From: Eubacteriales Family XIII. Incertae Sedis bacterium | GTDB lineage: Bacteria > Bacillota > Clostridia > Peptostreptococcales > Anaerovoracaceae | Reading direction: 5' to 3' | DNA: 34,489 nucleotides | Assembly: GCA_031274195.1 (NCBI GenBank) | Contig: JAISQM010000013.1 | Span: forward strand, 1-34,489 | In this document: positions 16,391 to 26,988 of the stretch, in pieces | Numbering within the stretch: the stretch's first letter is position 1 | Layout of the letters: the number at the start of each line of letters is the position of its first letter | Notes under the pieces: model-generated | Told to the model about the DNA's origin: nothing | What the model saw: only the letters and a program-made list of their open reading frames with translations | The model's database searches: none | Program-made: the position numbers and the translations under genes

Positions 16391-17851
16391 TTGCCCTTTT
16401 TGGAACAGCTTACATTAGGATCAGCGCTCGTCGTGATCTATATCATAGACTTTTTTATCGCCATCACGGTGGTGTTTCTGGAACGTAAAAATCCATCCGC
16501 CACATTGGCGTGGATCATGGTGCTGTTCCTGCTTCCCGGCATTGGGATCATAATCTATTTCCTGTTCTCGCAGAATATCGCGCGGCGCAAGCTGTTCCGA
16601 CTTACCCAACGTGAAAAGGAAATCGTGGAGGAGCCGCTGTTGGAGCAGATCGACGAGATCAAGCATGATCGGTTTTCCTATGTGAACAGCGGCGAGGTCG
16701 TATGGAAAGACCTCATCATGCTCAATCAGAATTACGCCAAATCTTACCTCACGCAGGATAACAGGCTCTCGATTTTGACGGACGGCAATCACATGTTTGA
16801 TTCCCTGCTCTCCGATATACGTGAGGCCGAGGACTATATCAATCTTGAGTTTTTCATCGTCAAGAACGACTCGGCCGGGCGCAAACTGCTTGACGCGCTC
16901 GCGGCAAAGGCGCGGGAAGGGGTGCGGGTTCGTTTCCTGCTCGATGCTTTGGGCAGCAGGAAACAGACCTATCTGCAACTCCGGACGTTTAAGGAAGCCG
17001 GAGGGCGGTATGCGTTCTTTTTTCCGCCCAAATTCCGTCTGATCAATCTGATGTTCAATTACCGCAATCATCGCAAGATCGTCGTGATCGACGGAAAGGT
17101 CGGCTATCTGGGAGGCTTCAACATCGGGAACGAATATCTCGGCAAGAAGAAACGATTCGGATACTGGCGGGATACACATCTGCGCATGAGCGGAGAATGC
17201 CTGCAGGAACTCAATGCAAGGTTCTTTTTGGACTGGCGTCTGGCATCCGGCGAAAAGATATCTATAGACGAAGCCTATAAGAACAGAGGTCCTTCCGATG
17301 GGAATACCGCCGTGCAGATCGTCAGCTCCGGCCCCGATTCTCTGCGGCAGGAGGTGAAGCACGCCTATCTGAAGATGATCTCCTCCGCGGCGAAGAATAT
17401 CTTCATTCAGACGCCCTATTTCGTTCCGGACAGCAGTATATTCGATACGCTGCAGAATGCCGCGCTCTCCGGCGTGGATGTCCGCATTATGATTCCGTCA
17501 ATGCCGGATCATATCTTCGTGTATTGGGCCACCTATTATTATTGTGGGTTGTTGCTGCGCTCCGGCGTGAAGGTCTATATATACGACAACGGTTTTCTGC
17601 ACGCCAAGACCATGTCGGTGGACGGGGAGGTATGTTCCGTGGGCTCGGCCAACTTCGACATTCGAAGTTTCAAGCTGAATTTTGAGACCAACGCGTTCAT
17701 ATTCGACGAGGGAGAGGCGTACAAATTGGAGGCAATCTTTGAGGAGGACATGGTGCACTGTCACGAGTTGACGCGCGCCCTCTATATGCGAAGGTCTCTA
17801 TGGATCAAATTCAAAGAAGGCATCGCAAAGTTACTTTCGGACATACTATAA
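16391..17851 (+). CDS. cls: Cardiolipin synthase (two PLD HKD motifs)
   Basis: N-terminal TM pair, HRKIVVIDGKVGYLGGFNIGNEYLG and HAKTMSVDGEVCSVGSANFDIRS; TTG start with AGGAGGCTGGAG RBS. Confidence 0.94.
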   Translation: MPFLEQLTLGSALVVIYIIDFFIAITVVFLERKNPSATLAWIMVLFLLPGIGIIIYFLFSQNIARRKLFRLTQREKEIVEEPLLEQIDEIKHDRFSYVNSGEVVWKDLIMLNQNYAKSYLTQDNRLSILTDGNHMFDSLLSDIREAEDYINLEFFIVKNDSAGRKLLDALAAKAREGVRVRFLLDALGSRKQTYLQLRTFKEAGGRYAFFFPPKFRLINLMFNYRNHRKIVVIDGKVGYLGGFNIGNEYLGKKKRFGYWRDTHLRMSGECLQELNARFFLDWRLASGEKISIDEAYKNRGPSDGNTAVQIVSSGPDSLRQEVKHAYLKMISSAAKNIFIQTPYFVPDSSIFDTLQNAALSGVDVRIMIPSMPDHIFVYWATYYYCGLLLRSGVKVYIYDNGFLHAKTMSVDGEVCSVGSANFDIRSFKLNFETNAFIFDEGEAYKLEAIFEEDMVHCHELTRALYMRRSLWIKFKEGIAKLLSDIL

Positions 17852-17860
17852 GGGGTTAGT

Positions 17861-17986
17861 CTCTCACGCAGGACTTTTGTCGCAGATTGGGTGCGTGGGA
17901 GAGAGGCGGCGGCGCGGCGTACTGAAGTACGCAAGCAACGCCGAGGGACTGACAAGCCCAATATGCGGCAAAAGGACAAGTGAGAG
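17861..17986. repeat. Long imperfect inverted-repeat element between cls and tdk
   Basis: Left arm 17861-17891 CTCTCACGCAGGACTTTTGTCGCAGATTGGG; right arm 17957-17986 CCCAATATGCGGCAAAAGGACAAGTGAGAG (reverse complement CTCTCACTTGTCCTTTTGCCGCATATTGGG); inner hairpin GCGTAC-TGAA-GTACGC. Confidence 0.85.
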
Positions 17987-18637
17987 ATGGCACAACTTTA
18001 TTATCGTTACAGTACAATGAATGCGGGCAAGACGCTTGAGCTGATCAAGGTCGCCTACAACTACGAGGAACGGGGCAAACGGGTGCTCATTTTTGTGCCG
18101 GAGATCGACGACCGCTACGGGCGGGGGAAGGCGGTTTCCAAGGCGGGTCTGGAGCGGGAAGCGATCCCCGTCGCGGAGGACACGAATCTTCTGGATTTGT
18201 TTTTGGCGGAGGCGGGAAAGGGAACGGTCGATTGCGTACTCATAGACGAGGGACAGTTCCTGAAGAAGCACCACGTGCTGGAGTTGACGGAGATCGTCGA
18301 CAGCTTCGACACGCCAGTCATGGTCTACGGTCTCAAGAACGATTTCAAGAATGATCTGTTCGAGGGTTCGATGTATCTGCTGATCTACGCGGACAAGATC
18401 GAGGAGATCAAAACCATCTGTTGGTGCGGCAGGAAAGCGACGATGGTGGCTCGTATCGTCGACGGCAAATTCGTTCGAAACGGCGATCAGATCATGATAG
18501 GCGGAAATGAAGCTTACGTATCCCTTTGCCGTAAACACTATAACGACGGACGGGTCGGCGAAGAAAATACGCGGCCGACGGTGCGGCAAGCGGGAGACAA
18601 GAGCATCCTGGAAATCTTGGCGCGAGAGGCGGAATGA
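17987..18637 (+). CDS. tdk: Thymidine kinase
   Basis: YYRYSTMNAGKTLELIKVAYNYEERGKRVLIF, DCVLIDEGQFL, KTICWCGRKATMVARI. Confidence 0.94.
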   Translation: MAQLYYRYSTMNAGKTLELIKVAYNYEERGKRVLIFVPEIDDRYGRGKAVSKAGLEREAIPVAEDTNLLDLFLAEAGKGTVDCVLIDEGQFLKKHHVLELTEIVDSFDTPVMVYGLKNDFKNDLFEGSMYLLIYADKIEEIKTICWCGRKATMVARIVDGKFVRNGDQIMIGGNEAYVSLCRKHYNDGRVGEENTRPTVRQAGDKSILEILAREAE

Positions 18638-19311
18638 TGAAGGACAGAGCCAAGCCCGCGGAGGTACGGATCGAAAAGCCGGATCGAGGCGGGATAGCGC
18701 AAAACCTTTCGGAAGCCCGGGAAACGGAGAAACGGAAACCCGGTCTCCTCGTGCACAGCTGTTGCGGGCCGTGCAGCACCGCGGTGATGGAACGTCTCTC
18801 CGCCGCTTACGATGTCACGCTTTTTTTCTTCAATCCCAACATCGCGGACGGGGAAGAATACGAGCGGCGACTGCAGGCGCAGCAGCTTGCCGTCGAAAAA
18901 TACAATGCGTCGGGATATGCGCCCGGTCGTGTGACGCTCGTCGTCGGCGCCTATGAGCCGAAATTGTTTCTCGCGAAGGTGCGAGGATATGAGCGGGAGC
19001 CCGAAGGCGGCGCGCGGTGCGCGAAGTGCTTCGATCTGCGATTGGAAAAAACCGCCGAATATGCGGCGCTCTACGGATTTGACCGCTTCACGACCACGTT
19101 GAGCGTAAGTCCTCATAAGGACTACCTCCTGCTCGTGAAGATCGGAACGGGTCTGGCTCTGCGCTATGGGCTCGCTTTCCTCGCGGAGGATTTCAAAAAG
19201 CAGGCGGGCTTTCAGCGAGCCGCCGAGCTATCCAAAGCCTATGGACTTTACCGGCAGAATTACTGCGGCTGTGCGTTTTCGCAGCGGGAATCTGTGGGTG
19301 ATGAAACGTGA
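18634..19311 (+). CDS. queH: Epoxyqueuosine reductase QueH
   Basis: LLVHSCCGPCSTAVMERL, FFFNPNIADGEEYERR, CAKCFDLRL, TLSVSPHKD, YRQNYCGCAFS. Confidence 0.92.
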   Translation: MMKDRAKPAEVRIEKPDRGGIAQNLSEARETEKRKPGLLVHSCCGPCSTAVMERLSAAYDVTLFFFNPNIADGEEYERRLQAQQLAVEKYNASGYAPGRVTLVVGAYEPKLFLAKVRGYEREPEGGARCAKCFDLRLEKTAEYAALYGFDRFTTTLSVSPHKDYLLLVKIGTGLALRYGLAFLAEDFKKQAGFQRAAELSKAYGLYRQNYCGCAFSQRESVGDET

Positions 19312-21326
19312 AGTACATCGACATCGTGATCGACACAAAGAGCGATCATGTGGATAATCCTTTCACCTACGCTTGCGACGATGATGAGATCGCGGTAGGC
19401 GACAGGGTGGTGGCGCCTTTCGCGCGAACCGGCAAAAAAGTAGGCTATGTCTTTGCCGTACACGACGCGCTCCCGAAAGAACTGACCGGAAAGCGCATTC
19501 GTCCGATCTTGGAGATAGACGCGTCCCGCTCCATCTCCGAGGACTCCGTGCGCATCGCGGAATGGATGAAGCGCAGGTATTTCTGCCGCTATATCGATGC
19601 CGTAAACTGTTTTATTCCCGCGGGCGCCGCGTCAAAGCGAGGCAAAAAACGGATTCCCGTGTGGGACAACGCGGAGCCTACCGGACCGCCGCCCGAACTC
19701 ACGAAGGAGCAAGCCTCCGCGCTGGCGCGCATCATGCCGCGCGTAGAGGCGGGCAACTACGGTACATTTCTGGTTCACGGCGTCACGGGAAGCGGAAAGA
19801 CGGAACTCTACATGCGGATTGCGTCTGCCGTCACGGACAAGGGACGGCAGGTAATCATGCTCGTGCCGGAGATCAGCCTGACGCCGCAGGCCATCGGCCG
19901 CTTTATCGGCCGGTTTGGGCGGGAGCGGGTGGCTGTGCTGCACAGCAAGCTGTCCGCGGGCGAACGCTTTGACGAATGGATGCGCATACGGAACGGGGAG
20001 ACGGACATCGTGATCGGCGCCCGCTCCGCTGTATTCGCGCCATTTGAGAACATCGGTGCCATCATCGTCGATGAGGAGCATGAAACCACCTACAAATCCG
20101 ATATGACCCCCAAATATGACACCGTCGAGGTGGCGATAAAACGCGCGGCTCGCGCGGGAGGCGTCGTCATTCTCGGCAGCGCTACGCCGTCGATCGTCTC
20201 TAAGTACAGAGCGGAATCCGGCCTGTACGATCTGATTACCATGAAGCGGCGGTACAACAAGACGCCGATGCCCAACGTGAGCGTCGTCGATATGCGGCGC
20301 GAGATCGAACACGGAAACAGATCCATCTTCAGCGCGGAGCTGCATGATCGCATGGGTGCGGCGCTTTCGGCCGGAAAGCAGATCATCCTCTTTCTGAACC
20401 GGCGCGGCTACAGTCCCTTCATCTCCTGCCGGAAATGCGGCTATGTCATGCGTTGCGGCGAATGCGGCATCTCCATGACCTATCACAAGCGGGAGGAGAG
20501 GGCGGTCTGCCATTTTTGCGGTGATCGCGTACCCGTACCCGAGGTATGTCCCGAGTGTGCAAGCGGATATCTTCGCCATTTCGGCGCGGGAACGGAGAAG
20601 GTGGAGGAAATAACGAAGGTGGCCTTTCCCGAGACGGCGGTCGCGCGTTTGGACTTGGACACCTCGTCAAAGAAAGGCAGCATCCAAAAGATTTTGCGGG
20701 ATTTTGAAAAGGGACGCACGCGTATTCTCATCGGCACGCAGATGGTGGCCAAGGGCTTGGATTTTGCCAACGTCGGTCTCGTGGGCATCATCGCGGCGGA
20801 CGTGAGCCTGAATATACCGGATTTTCGCTCCGCGGAGCGGACGTTTCAATTGATTACGCAGGTCGCGGGCAGATCCGGCAGAGGTGCGGAGGTGGGGGAT
20901 GTGGTCGTCCAGACCTATGTGCCGGACAACTACGCCATCGATGCCGCCGTCAGACACGATTACCGGGGCTTCTACGATACGGAGCTCATGTTGCGGAAGT
21001 ACCTGCAATATCCGCCGTTCAGCGATGTGGTGCAGATGACGGTGCTGTCGGAGGATGAAACAGCGGCGGCGGAGGGCGCCGAAGCCCTGCGGCGGGATAT
21101 CCTGTTCGCCGTGGGTCATGCGGAAAAACAGTACATCTTTGGCCCGCACAAGGCGGCGATCCCCAAAATGGGTGACGATTACCGGTATCAAATGTACATC
21201 AAGGTGGTGCCAAAACGAAGGCTTGACTATGAAAAAGCGTTGGCGGAATTAAAGAAAAAAATGAATACCGATAAGGGGTGTAAATGTCGTATAATGATAG
21301 ATGTAAATCCATTTTCGCTTATGTAA
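19308..21326 (+). CDS. priA: Primosomal protein N' (replication restart helicase)
   Basis: [25 protein letters not shown], Zn-binding [53 protein letters not shown] start overlapping queH stop. Confidence 0.95.
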   Translation: MKYIDIVIDTKSDHVDNPFTYACDDDEIAVGDRVVAPFARTGKKVGYVFAVHDALPKELTGKRIRPILEIDASRSISEDSVRIAEWMKRRYFCRYIDAVNCFIPAGAASKRGKKRIPVWDNAEPTGPPPELTKEQASALARIMPRVEAGNYGTFLVHGVTGSGKTELYMRIASAVTDKGRQVIMLVPEISLTPQAIGRFIGRFGRERVAVLHSKLSAGERFDEWMRIRNGETDIVIGARSAVFAPFENIGAIIVDEEHETTYKSDMTPKYDTVEVAIKRAARAGGVVILGSATPSIVSKYRAESGLYDLITMKRRYNKTPMPNVSVVDMRREIEHGNRSIFSAELHDRMGAALSAGKQIILFLNRRGYSPFISCRKCGYVMRCGECGISMTYHKREERAVCHFCGDRVPVPEVCPECASGYLRHFGAGTEKVEEITKVAFPETAVARLDLDTSSKKGSIQKILRDFEKGRTRILIGTQMVAKGLDFANVGLVGIIAADVSLNIPDFRSAERTFQLITQVAGRSGRGAEVGDVVVQTYVPDNYAIDAAVRHDYRGFYDTELMLRKYLQYPPFSDVVQMTVLSEDETAAAEGAEALRRDILFAVGHAEKQYIFGPHKAAIPKMGDDYRYQMYIKVVPKRRLDYEKALAELKKKMNTDKGCKCRIMIDVNPFSLM

Positions 21327-21339
21327 CCGGGGAGATCAT

Positions 21340-21864
21340 ATGGCACTGAGAAAAGTAGTCCTTGAGGGCGATGCAGTACTTCGAAAAAAATCCAAGGCGG
21401 TGACGGAATTCGGAAACAGAATTCACCTGCTCTTAGATGATATGTGGGAAACGATGAAAGAGTCCGACGGACTCGGCTTGGCCGCGCCGCAGGTGGGCGT
21501 ATTGCGCCGGGTCGCAGTCATCGGCATCGAGCGTCCGGAGAGCGCGGACGGCGAAAGCGCGGCGGACGAGCGATCCGATCAAATCGGCGTGCGCCGGTAC
21601 GGTCAATACGAATTGATCAACCCCGTCATCATCGAGACGGAAGGTGAAATCTGCGAAGACGAGGGATGCCTGTCACTGCCCGGTGTCGTCGGCCGTGTGA
21701 GAAGACCCGCGCGCGTCAAAGTGAAGGCCTTTGACCGGAACGGGAATGAGATCATCGTGGAAGGCGAGGGTCTATTGGCCAAAGCGATCAGCCATGAGGT
21801 CGATCATCTGGAGGGCATTCTGTTTACCGACATCGCCGAATCCATCCGAGAGACGGAAGCATGA
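21340..21864 (+). CDS. def: Peptide deformylase
   Basis: [29 protein letters not shown]. Confidence 0.95.
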   Translation: MALRKVVLEGDAVLRKKSKAVTEFGNRIHLLLDDMWETMKESDGLGLAAPQVGVLRRVAVIGIERPESADGESAADERSDQIGVRRYGQYELINPVIIETEGEICEDEGCLSLPGVVGRVRRPARVKVKAFDRNGNEIIVEGEGLLAKAISHEVDHLEGILFTDIAESIRETEA

Positions 21865-22820
21865 TGGCGAACGGCGACGTGAAAATCGTATATATGGGAA
21901 CGCCGGACTTTGCACTGCCGGCTCTGTCCGCCTTGGTTCATGAGGATTGGAATGTATCTCTTGTGGTGACGCAACCCGACCGGCCCCGAGGACGCGGCAA
22001 GAGCGTAACGCCTTCGCCCGTTAAGCTCCGCGCGTCGGAATTGTGTTTGCCCATAGCGCAGCCCGACAGGATCAAGGATAACGCCGAGTTTGTCAATTTG
22101 ATAACCGATCTACATCCTGACTTGATAGTTGTGGCCGCCTATGGTAAGATTTTGCCAAGGGAATTGCTCGATATCCCTCGCTTTGGGTGCGTAAATATCC
22201 ACGCCTCCCTTCTGCCGAAATACAGAGGCGCCGCGCCGATTCATCGCGCGGTGGAAGCCGGCGAAACGGAAACCGGCGTTACGCTCATGTATATGGCGGA
22301 GGAATTGGACGCCGGAGATATCATCGCCGCCGCGCGGATCGATATCGCGGGCATGAACACGGGGCAGGTACACGATCTGCTGGCGCCGTTGGGCGCGAAG
22401 CTCTTGACGGATACCCTGCCGGCCATCGTGGCGGGAACGGCTCCGCGGGTGACGCAGGATCACGACGCGGCCACCTACGCGCCTATGGTGCGCAAGGAGG
22501 AGGGACATATCGATTTCAATGCGCCCGCCTGCGTCATCGGAAATAAGATACGCGCCATGAATCCCGCTCCCGGCGCATACGCTTTCCTCGATGACATGCA
22601 GATGAAGATCGTCCGCGCGCGCGTCTGCGAAGATGCGCCGAATGCGGAGACGGCGCCAAAGCCCGGCACTCTGCTATGCGTATCGCAAGACGGCATCACG
22701 GTGGCGGCGCGAGATGGAGTCGTCATATTGGACGTGATACAGGCGCCGGGGAAGAAACCGTTGCGCGTGTCGGAATATTTGAAAGGAAACGCGATTGATT
22801 TGGGCGGAGTGTTTCGGTAA
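21861..22820 (+). CDS. fmt: Methionyl-tRNA formyltransferase
   Basis: [65 protein letters not shown]. Confidence 0.96.
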   Translation: MMANGDVKIVYMGTPDFALPALSALVHEDWNVSLVVTQPDRPRGRGKSVTPSPVKLRASELCLPIAQPDRIKDNAEFVNLITDLHPDLIVVAAYGKILPRELLDIPRFGCVNIHASLLPKYRGAAPIHRAVEAGETETGVTLMYMAEELDAGDIIAAARIDIAGMNTGQVHDLLAPLGAKLLTDTLPAIVAGTAPRVTQDHDAATYAPMVRKEEGHIDFNAPACVIGNKIRAMNPAPGAYAFLDDMQMKIVRARVCEDAPNAETAPKPGTLLCVSQDGITVAARDGVVILDVIQAPGKKPLRVSEYLKGNAIDLGGVFR

Positions 22821-22831
22821 GGAGAGGTTCG

Positions 22832-24124
22832 ATGGATATCAATAGAAAAACAGCGTTCTATATCATCAGGGATGTCGAAGCCAAGAAGGCCTATTCGCAT
22901 CTTGCCGCGAACAATCACATCGACAGGCAGAAGCCCGGAAAACAGGCCTTTGTTCGAGAGCTGGCTTTCGGCGTGATTCGGCACAAGATGTACCTTGACT
23001 ACGTGATCGGGAATTTCGTCAAGACACCCATGGAAAAACTCCACTCGGAGGATCTGATTCTGCTCCGTATGGGGCTATATCAGATCATCTTTATGAATTC
23101 CGTTCCGGACTACGCGGCGGTGGACGAGACGGTGGAGATGGCCGGTCGGTACGCCAAGGGGCGCGAGGGTTTTATCAACGGCGTCCTCAGACAGTATCTG
23201 CGCGATCAAGCCTACGTGGCGTTGCCCGAACGCGGCGAAGACGAGGTGCGCTATCTGTCGATCAAATACAGCTACGAGCCGTGGATCGTGAAGATGTGGC
23301 TCGATGAGTTTGGCGCGGAAGCGGCGGAGAAGCTGCTGAGCGCGGGCAATGAGATACCGCCTCTCACGATACGCGTAAACACGTTGATGACGGATCGGGA
23401 CGATCTCTCAAAGCGGCTATCCGCTCAAGGCTACGAGGTGAATCCCAGTGACAGATTTTCGAATGTCCTCTACATCAAGGGCGAAGACGTGATCGGCGAC
23501 AGATGTTACCGCAGCGGATTGTATTCCGTGCAGGACGAGGCTTCGCTCACCGCGGTGACTACGCTGGATCCGAAGCCGGGCGAAACGGTGGTGGATGTCT
23601 GCGCCGCGCCGGGCGGCAAGACGATGGCCATCGCGGAGGCGATGAACAACAATGGAGAGATCAGCGCGATCGACATATACAAGAGGAAGCTTTACCGGAT
23701 CAACGAGCAGGCAAAGCGTCTGGGCGTGACGATTGTAAATACATGGAGTTGGGACGCGACCCGCACGGACTCCGATCTTTTGGATAAGGCGGATCGTGTT
23801 CTCGTGGACGCTCCTTGCTCGGGACTCGGCACCGTCCGAAAGAAACCGGAGATCAAGTACAAAAAATGGGATCGTGAGATGGATGAACTGCCGCTCAAAC
23901 AGCGGGATATACTGGCGGCATCTTCGAAATATGTGAAGCCGGGCGGTATCCTCGTGTATTCTACGTGTACCATCGCAAAGAGGGAAAATCAACAGGTCGT
24001 GAGCGATTTTTTGAGGAAGCACGCGGATTTCGAGAAGATCGAAACGAAACAGTTGCTGCCGAGCGTCGATCATACGGATGGTTTTTTTATCTGTAAGATG
24101 AAAAGGAGAGAATCCTTAGTTTAA
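22832..24124 (+). CDS. rsmB: 16S rRNA (cytosine(967)-C(5))-methyltransferase
   Basis: NusB-like N-terminus, VVDVCAAPGGKTMAIAEAM, VLVDAPCSGLGTVRKKPEIKY, YSTCTIAKRENQQVV. Confidence 0.95.
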   Translation: MDINRKTAFYIIRDVEAKKAYSHLAANNHIDRQKPGKQAFVRELAFGVIRHKMYLDYVIGNFVKTPMEKLHSEDLILLRMGLYQIIFMNSVPDYAAVDETVEMAGRYAKGREGFINGVLRQYLRDQAYVALPERGEDEVRYLSIKYSYEPWIVKMWLDEFGAEAAEKLLSAGNEIPPLTIRVNTLMTDRDDLSKRLSAQGYEVNPSDRFSNVLYIKGEDVIGDRCYRSGLYSVQDEASLTAVTTLDPKPGETVVDVCAAPGGKTMAIAEAMNNNGEISAIDIYKRKLYRINEQAKRLGVTIVNTWSWDATRTDSDLLDKADRVLVDAPCSGLGTVRKKPEIKYKKWDREMDELPLKQRDILAASSKYVKPGGILVYSTCTIAKRENQQVVSDFLRKHADFEKIETKQLLPSVDHTDGFFICKMKRRESLV

Positions 24125-24134
24125 CGGAGGACAT

Positions 24135-24881
24135 ATGGCAAGTGTGGGATTCAAAACCGATGTGGGCCTTAGACGCGATGGAAATGAAGACGCGTTGCTC
24201 GTTCTGCCAAAATACAACCTGTTCGCCGTTGCGGACGGTGTGGGAGGCCGGAATTCGGGTGAGATCGCCAGCAGGAAAGCGATTGTCGGCATTGAAAACT
24301 TTTTCAAGACCAATCCCATCGAGAGATCGGACGAGATGGAGGGAGATGATCGCTATAACCGGCTCGAGAGCTATTTCCTCCGCTGTTTCCGGAAGATCAA
24401 CAACGATATTCTCGGCATCGCCACGCGCGAACCGTTGAATGAGGGGATGGCCACTACGGCCGTGGTGGCGTATCTCGATGGTGATATCCTTTACGTCGTC
24501 AACATCGGCGACAGCAGGGCGTATATCGTCAGGGACGGAGAGATCAGTCAACTCACGGAGGATCACACCTATGTGAACAAGCTGATCAGCGTGGGTGCTC
24601 TCACGAGCAACGAAGCGAGGCAACATCCGCAGAAAAATATGATTACGCGGGCGTTGGGCGTGAGCGGCGGAGGCGAACCCGATTTTTATCACTACGATAT
24701 ACGGGAGAAGGATCGTATATTATTATGTACGGACGGCCTGCATGGGGAACTGACCGACGTAGAGATACGAGACGTGATGTTTGCGGAGCAAGACTTGAAT
24801 CAGGTCTGCAGGAATCTCGTCAAAGCCGCCAACGAGAAGGGCGGCAACGATAATATCACCGTCGTTTGTATAGATATATAA
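24135..24881 (+). CDS. Stp/PrpC-type PP2C serine/threonine phosphatase
   Basis: KTDVGLRRDGNEDALLV, VADGVGGRNSGEIAS, VVNIGDSRAYIVRDGEISQLTEDHTYVNKL, GGNDNITVVCIDI. Confidence 0.94.
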   Translation: MASVGFKTDVGLRRDGNEDALLVLPKYNLFAVADGVGGRNSGEIASRKAIVGIENFFKTNPIERSDEMEGDDRYNRLESYFLRCFRKINNDILGIATREPLNEGMATTAVVAYLDGDILYVVNIGDSRAYIVRDGEISQLTEDHTYVNKLISVGALTSNEARQHPQKNMITRALGVSGGGEPDFYHYDIREKDRILLCTDGLHGELTDVEIRDVMFAEQDLNQVCRNLVKAANEKGGNDNITVVCIDI

Positions 24882-24917
24882 ATAGTAACATATTAGGAAC
24901 CAAGCAAGGAGGGTACG

Positions 24918-26972
24918 ATGGGGCACAAGATACTGGCCGGCAGATACGAAATACATGAGAAGATCGGCGACGGGGGCATGGCTGTCGTCTATAAGGCGAG
25001 GGACAAATTGCTCAGCAGAATGGTCGCCATCAAGATTCTCCGGCCGGAATTTGTCAAAGACACGAATTTTGTCGAGAATTTTCGGCGTGAATCGAGGGCT
25101 GCCGCAAGTCTCTCACATCCCAACATCGTCAACATCTATGACGTTGGCAAAGAGGGAAACATCTACTATATCGTCATGGAACTTGTGGAGGGCAGACCCC
25201 TAAGCGATGTCATTGCCGCCGAGGCGCCGTTGGACTTCAAGTACACGATACGCGTCGCGGAACAGGTGGCATCGGCGTTGAGCGTCGCGCATAAAAACAA
25301 CATCATCCATCGGGATGTGAAGCCCCACAATATTCTGATTACGCCCGACGGAACGGCGAAGATCACGGATTTTGGCATCGCCCGGGCGGTGACGGACGGT
25401 ACCATCGTAAACGAACACAATGTGGTCATGGGTTCCGTCCATTACTTCTCCCCGGAACAGGGGCGCGGCCAGTATGTGGATGAGAAGTCGGATATCTACT
25501 CGTTGGGCATCGTCATGTACGAGATGTTGACGGGTAAGGTTCCGTTCGACGCCGACAATCCCGTGACAGTGGCCGTGATGCACATGAACGACAACATTAT
25601 TCCGCCGTCGAAGTTGGTCGAGGGGATTCCTCCGGGGTTGGAGCAAATTGTGCTGAAAGCCACGGAAAAATATCAGGTAAACCGCTTCAAGAGCGCGGAT
25701 GAGATGGTTTCCGCTCTGGAAAATGTCAGCTTCGTGACGGGTTGGTTCGACGACGCGGCGATTGCGGATATTTTCAAGAAGAAGGCCGGGATCGATGCGG
25801 ATGAAGCCCGCGCGGGCGAGCTTAACGGTAACGATCCGAATAAGGTTCCCGATGATTACGACGAGGACGACGCGGACGAGGAAGCGTCCGATTCCGCGAG
25901 GCGTCGTCGGCAAGATCGAAAGAATTCCAAAAAGAACGGAGAAAAGGATCAGAAAAACCGGAAGTATAAGATATGGGCCGCTGTATTGGCGGTGGTGCTG
26001 GCTTTGGGTCTCTGCTATCCGATCTACAAGGGCATCTCGTGGCTTATGTCGGATCGCGGCATTGAGGTTCCCGATCTGCTCGAGTTGAGCGAGGAGGACG
26101 CGACGAAGAAACTGGAAGATCTGAATCTGGAGCTAAAGGTCGCGGAGGAGGTGTTTAGCAGTGAGATTGAGGCGGGTCTTATCGCGGATCAGAATCCCAA
26201 ACCCGAGGAAAAGGTGAAGAAGAACAGTGTGGTCAGCGTCAACCTGAGCAAAGGCCCGGACACGGAGGAGGAAGAAACGGAGAAACTCGTCCCGGATGTT
26301 CTGGGCAAATCTCAGGCAAGCGCGGAATACACCATCAAGGAGTCCGGCTTCAAGGTGGGGAATGTGACGCGCATAGACAGTGAGAAACCCGTGGATACCG
26401 TGGTAGATCAGACTCCCAAGGGCGGAGAAAAGCTCGCTTCGGGCAGCGCGATAGACCTCGTGATCAGTCAGGGGGCGAAGGCGCGTGAGGTCACGATGCC
26501 CAACCTCATCGGCATGACGGAACAGGCGGCCAGAAATGCCCTTACGAACGCCGGACTCAATCTCGGCGGCGTGGATGCGGATTTCAGCGTCGACTATCCG
26601 AAGGATACGGTCATGTGGCAACAGTATAAGACGGGCACGAAGCTCAACGAGGGGCAGTCCGTGACGATTCGGATGAGCAAGGGACCGGAGGAAAAGACGC
26701 GTACGGTGTCCGTTACGATCGACTTCTCCGGCGTTCCCGACAACCCCGACGCCAATGGCGATACGCAGTTCAAACTCACGGTGGAGTTCATCAACGGCGA
26801 TGGGAGCAAGTCCAATCTTATCAACAACGCCGATAGATCGAAAAGTAAAGGCTCGGAATCGGTGTCCGTCACGGGTAAAGGACAGGGCAAGGTGAATGTC
26901 TATTTCAACGGAGTACTGAAGAATACTTACAATGTCAATTTCAACACGGGCGATGTGAGCAAGGTGAGCTGA
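24918..26972 (+). CDS. prkC: PrkC-type Ser/Thr kinase, three PASTA domains plus extra C-terminal domain
   Basis: GDGGMAVVYKARD, HRDVKPHNILI, DFGIARAV; TM WAAVLAVVLALGLCYPIYKG; three PASTA repeats. Confidence 0.95.
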   Translation: MGHKILAGRYEIHEKIGDGGMAVVYKARDKLLSRMVAIKILRPEFVKDTNFVENFRRESRAAASLSHPNIVNIYDVGKEGNIYYIVMELVEGRPLSDVIAAEAPLDFKYTIRVAEQVASALSVAHKNNIIHRDVKPHNILITPDGTAKITDFGIARAVTDGTIVNEHNVVMGSVHYFSPEQGRGQYVDEKSDIYSLGIVMYEMLTGKVPFDADNPVTVAVMHMNDNIIPPSKLVEGIPPGLEQIVLKATEKYQVNRFKSADEMVSALENVSFVTGWFDDAAIADIFKKKAGIDADEARAGELNGNDPNKVPDDYDEDDADEEASDSARRRRQDRKNSKKNGEKDQKNRKYKIWAAVLAVVLALGLCYPIYKGISWLMSDRGIEVPDLLELSEEDATKKLEDLNLELKVAEEVFSSEIEAGLIADQNPKPEEKVKKNSVVSVNLSKGPDTEEEETEKLVPDVLGKSQASAEYTIKESGFKVGNVTRIDSEKPVDTVVDQTPKGGEKLASGSAIDLVISQGAKAREVTMPNLIGMTEQAARNALTNAGLNLGGVDADFSVDYPKDTVMWQQYKTGTKLNEGQSVTIRMSKGPEEKTRTVSVTIDFSGVPDNPDANGDTQFKLTVEFINGDGSKSNLINNADRSKSKGSESVSVTGKGQGKVNVYFNGVLKNTYNVNFNTGDVSKVS

Positions 26973-26988
26973 TGAATGGTTACTACCC

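Noticed and set aside
19632-20579. 315-aa minus-strand ORF opposite priA
   Set aside because: Antisense shadow of the PriA coding sequence; no recognisable motif.
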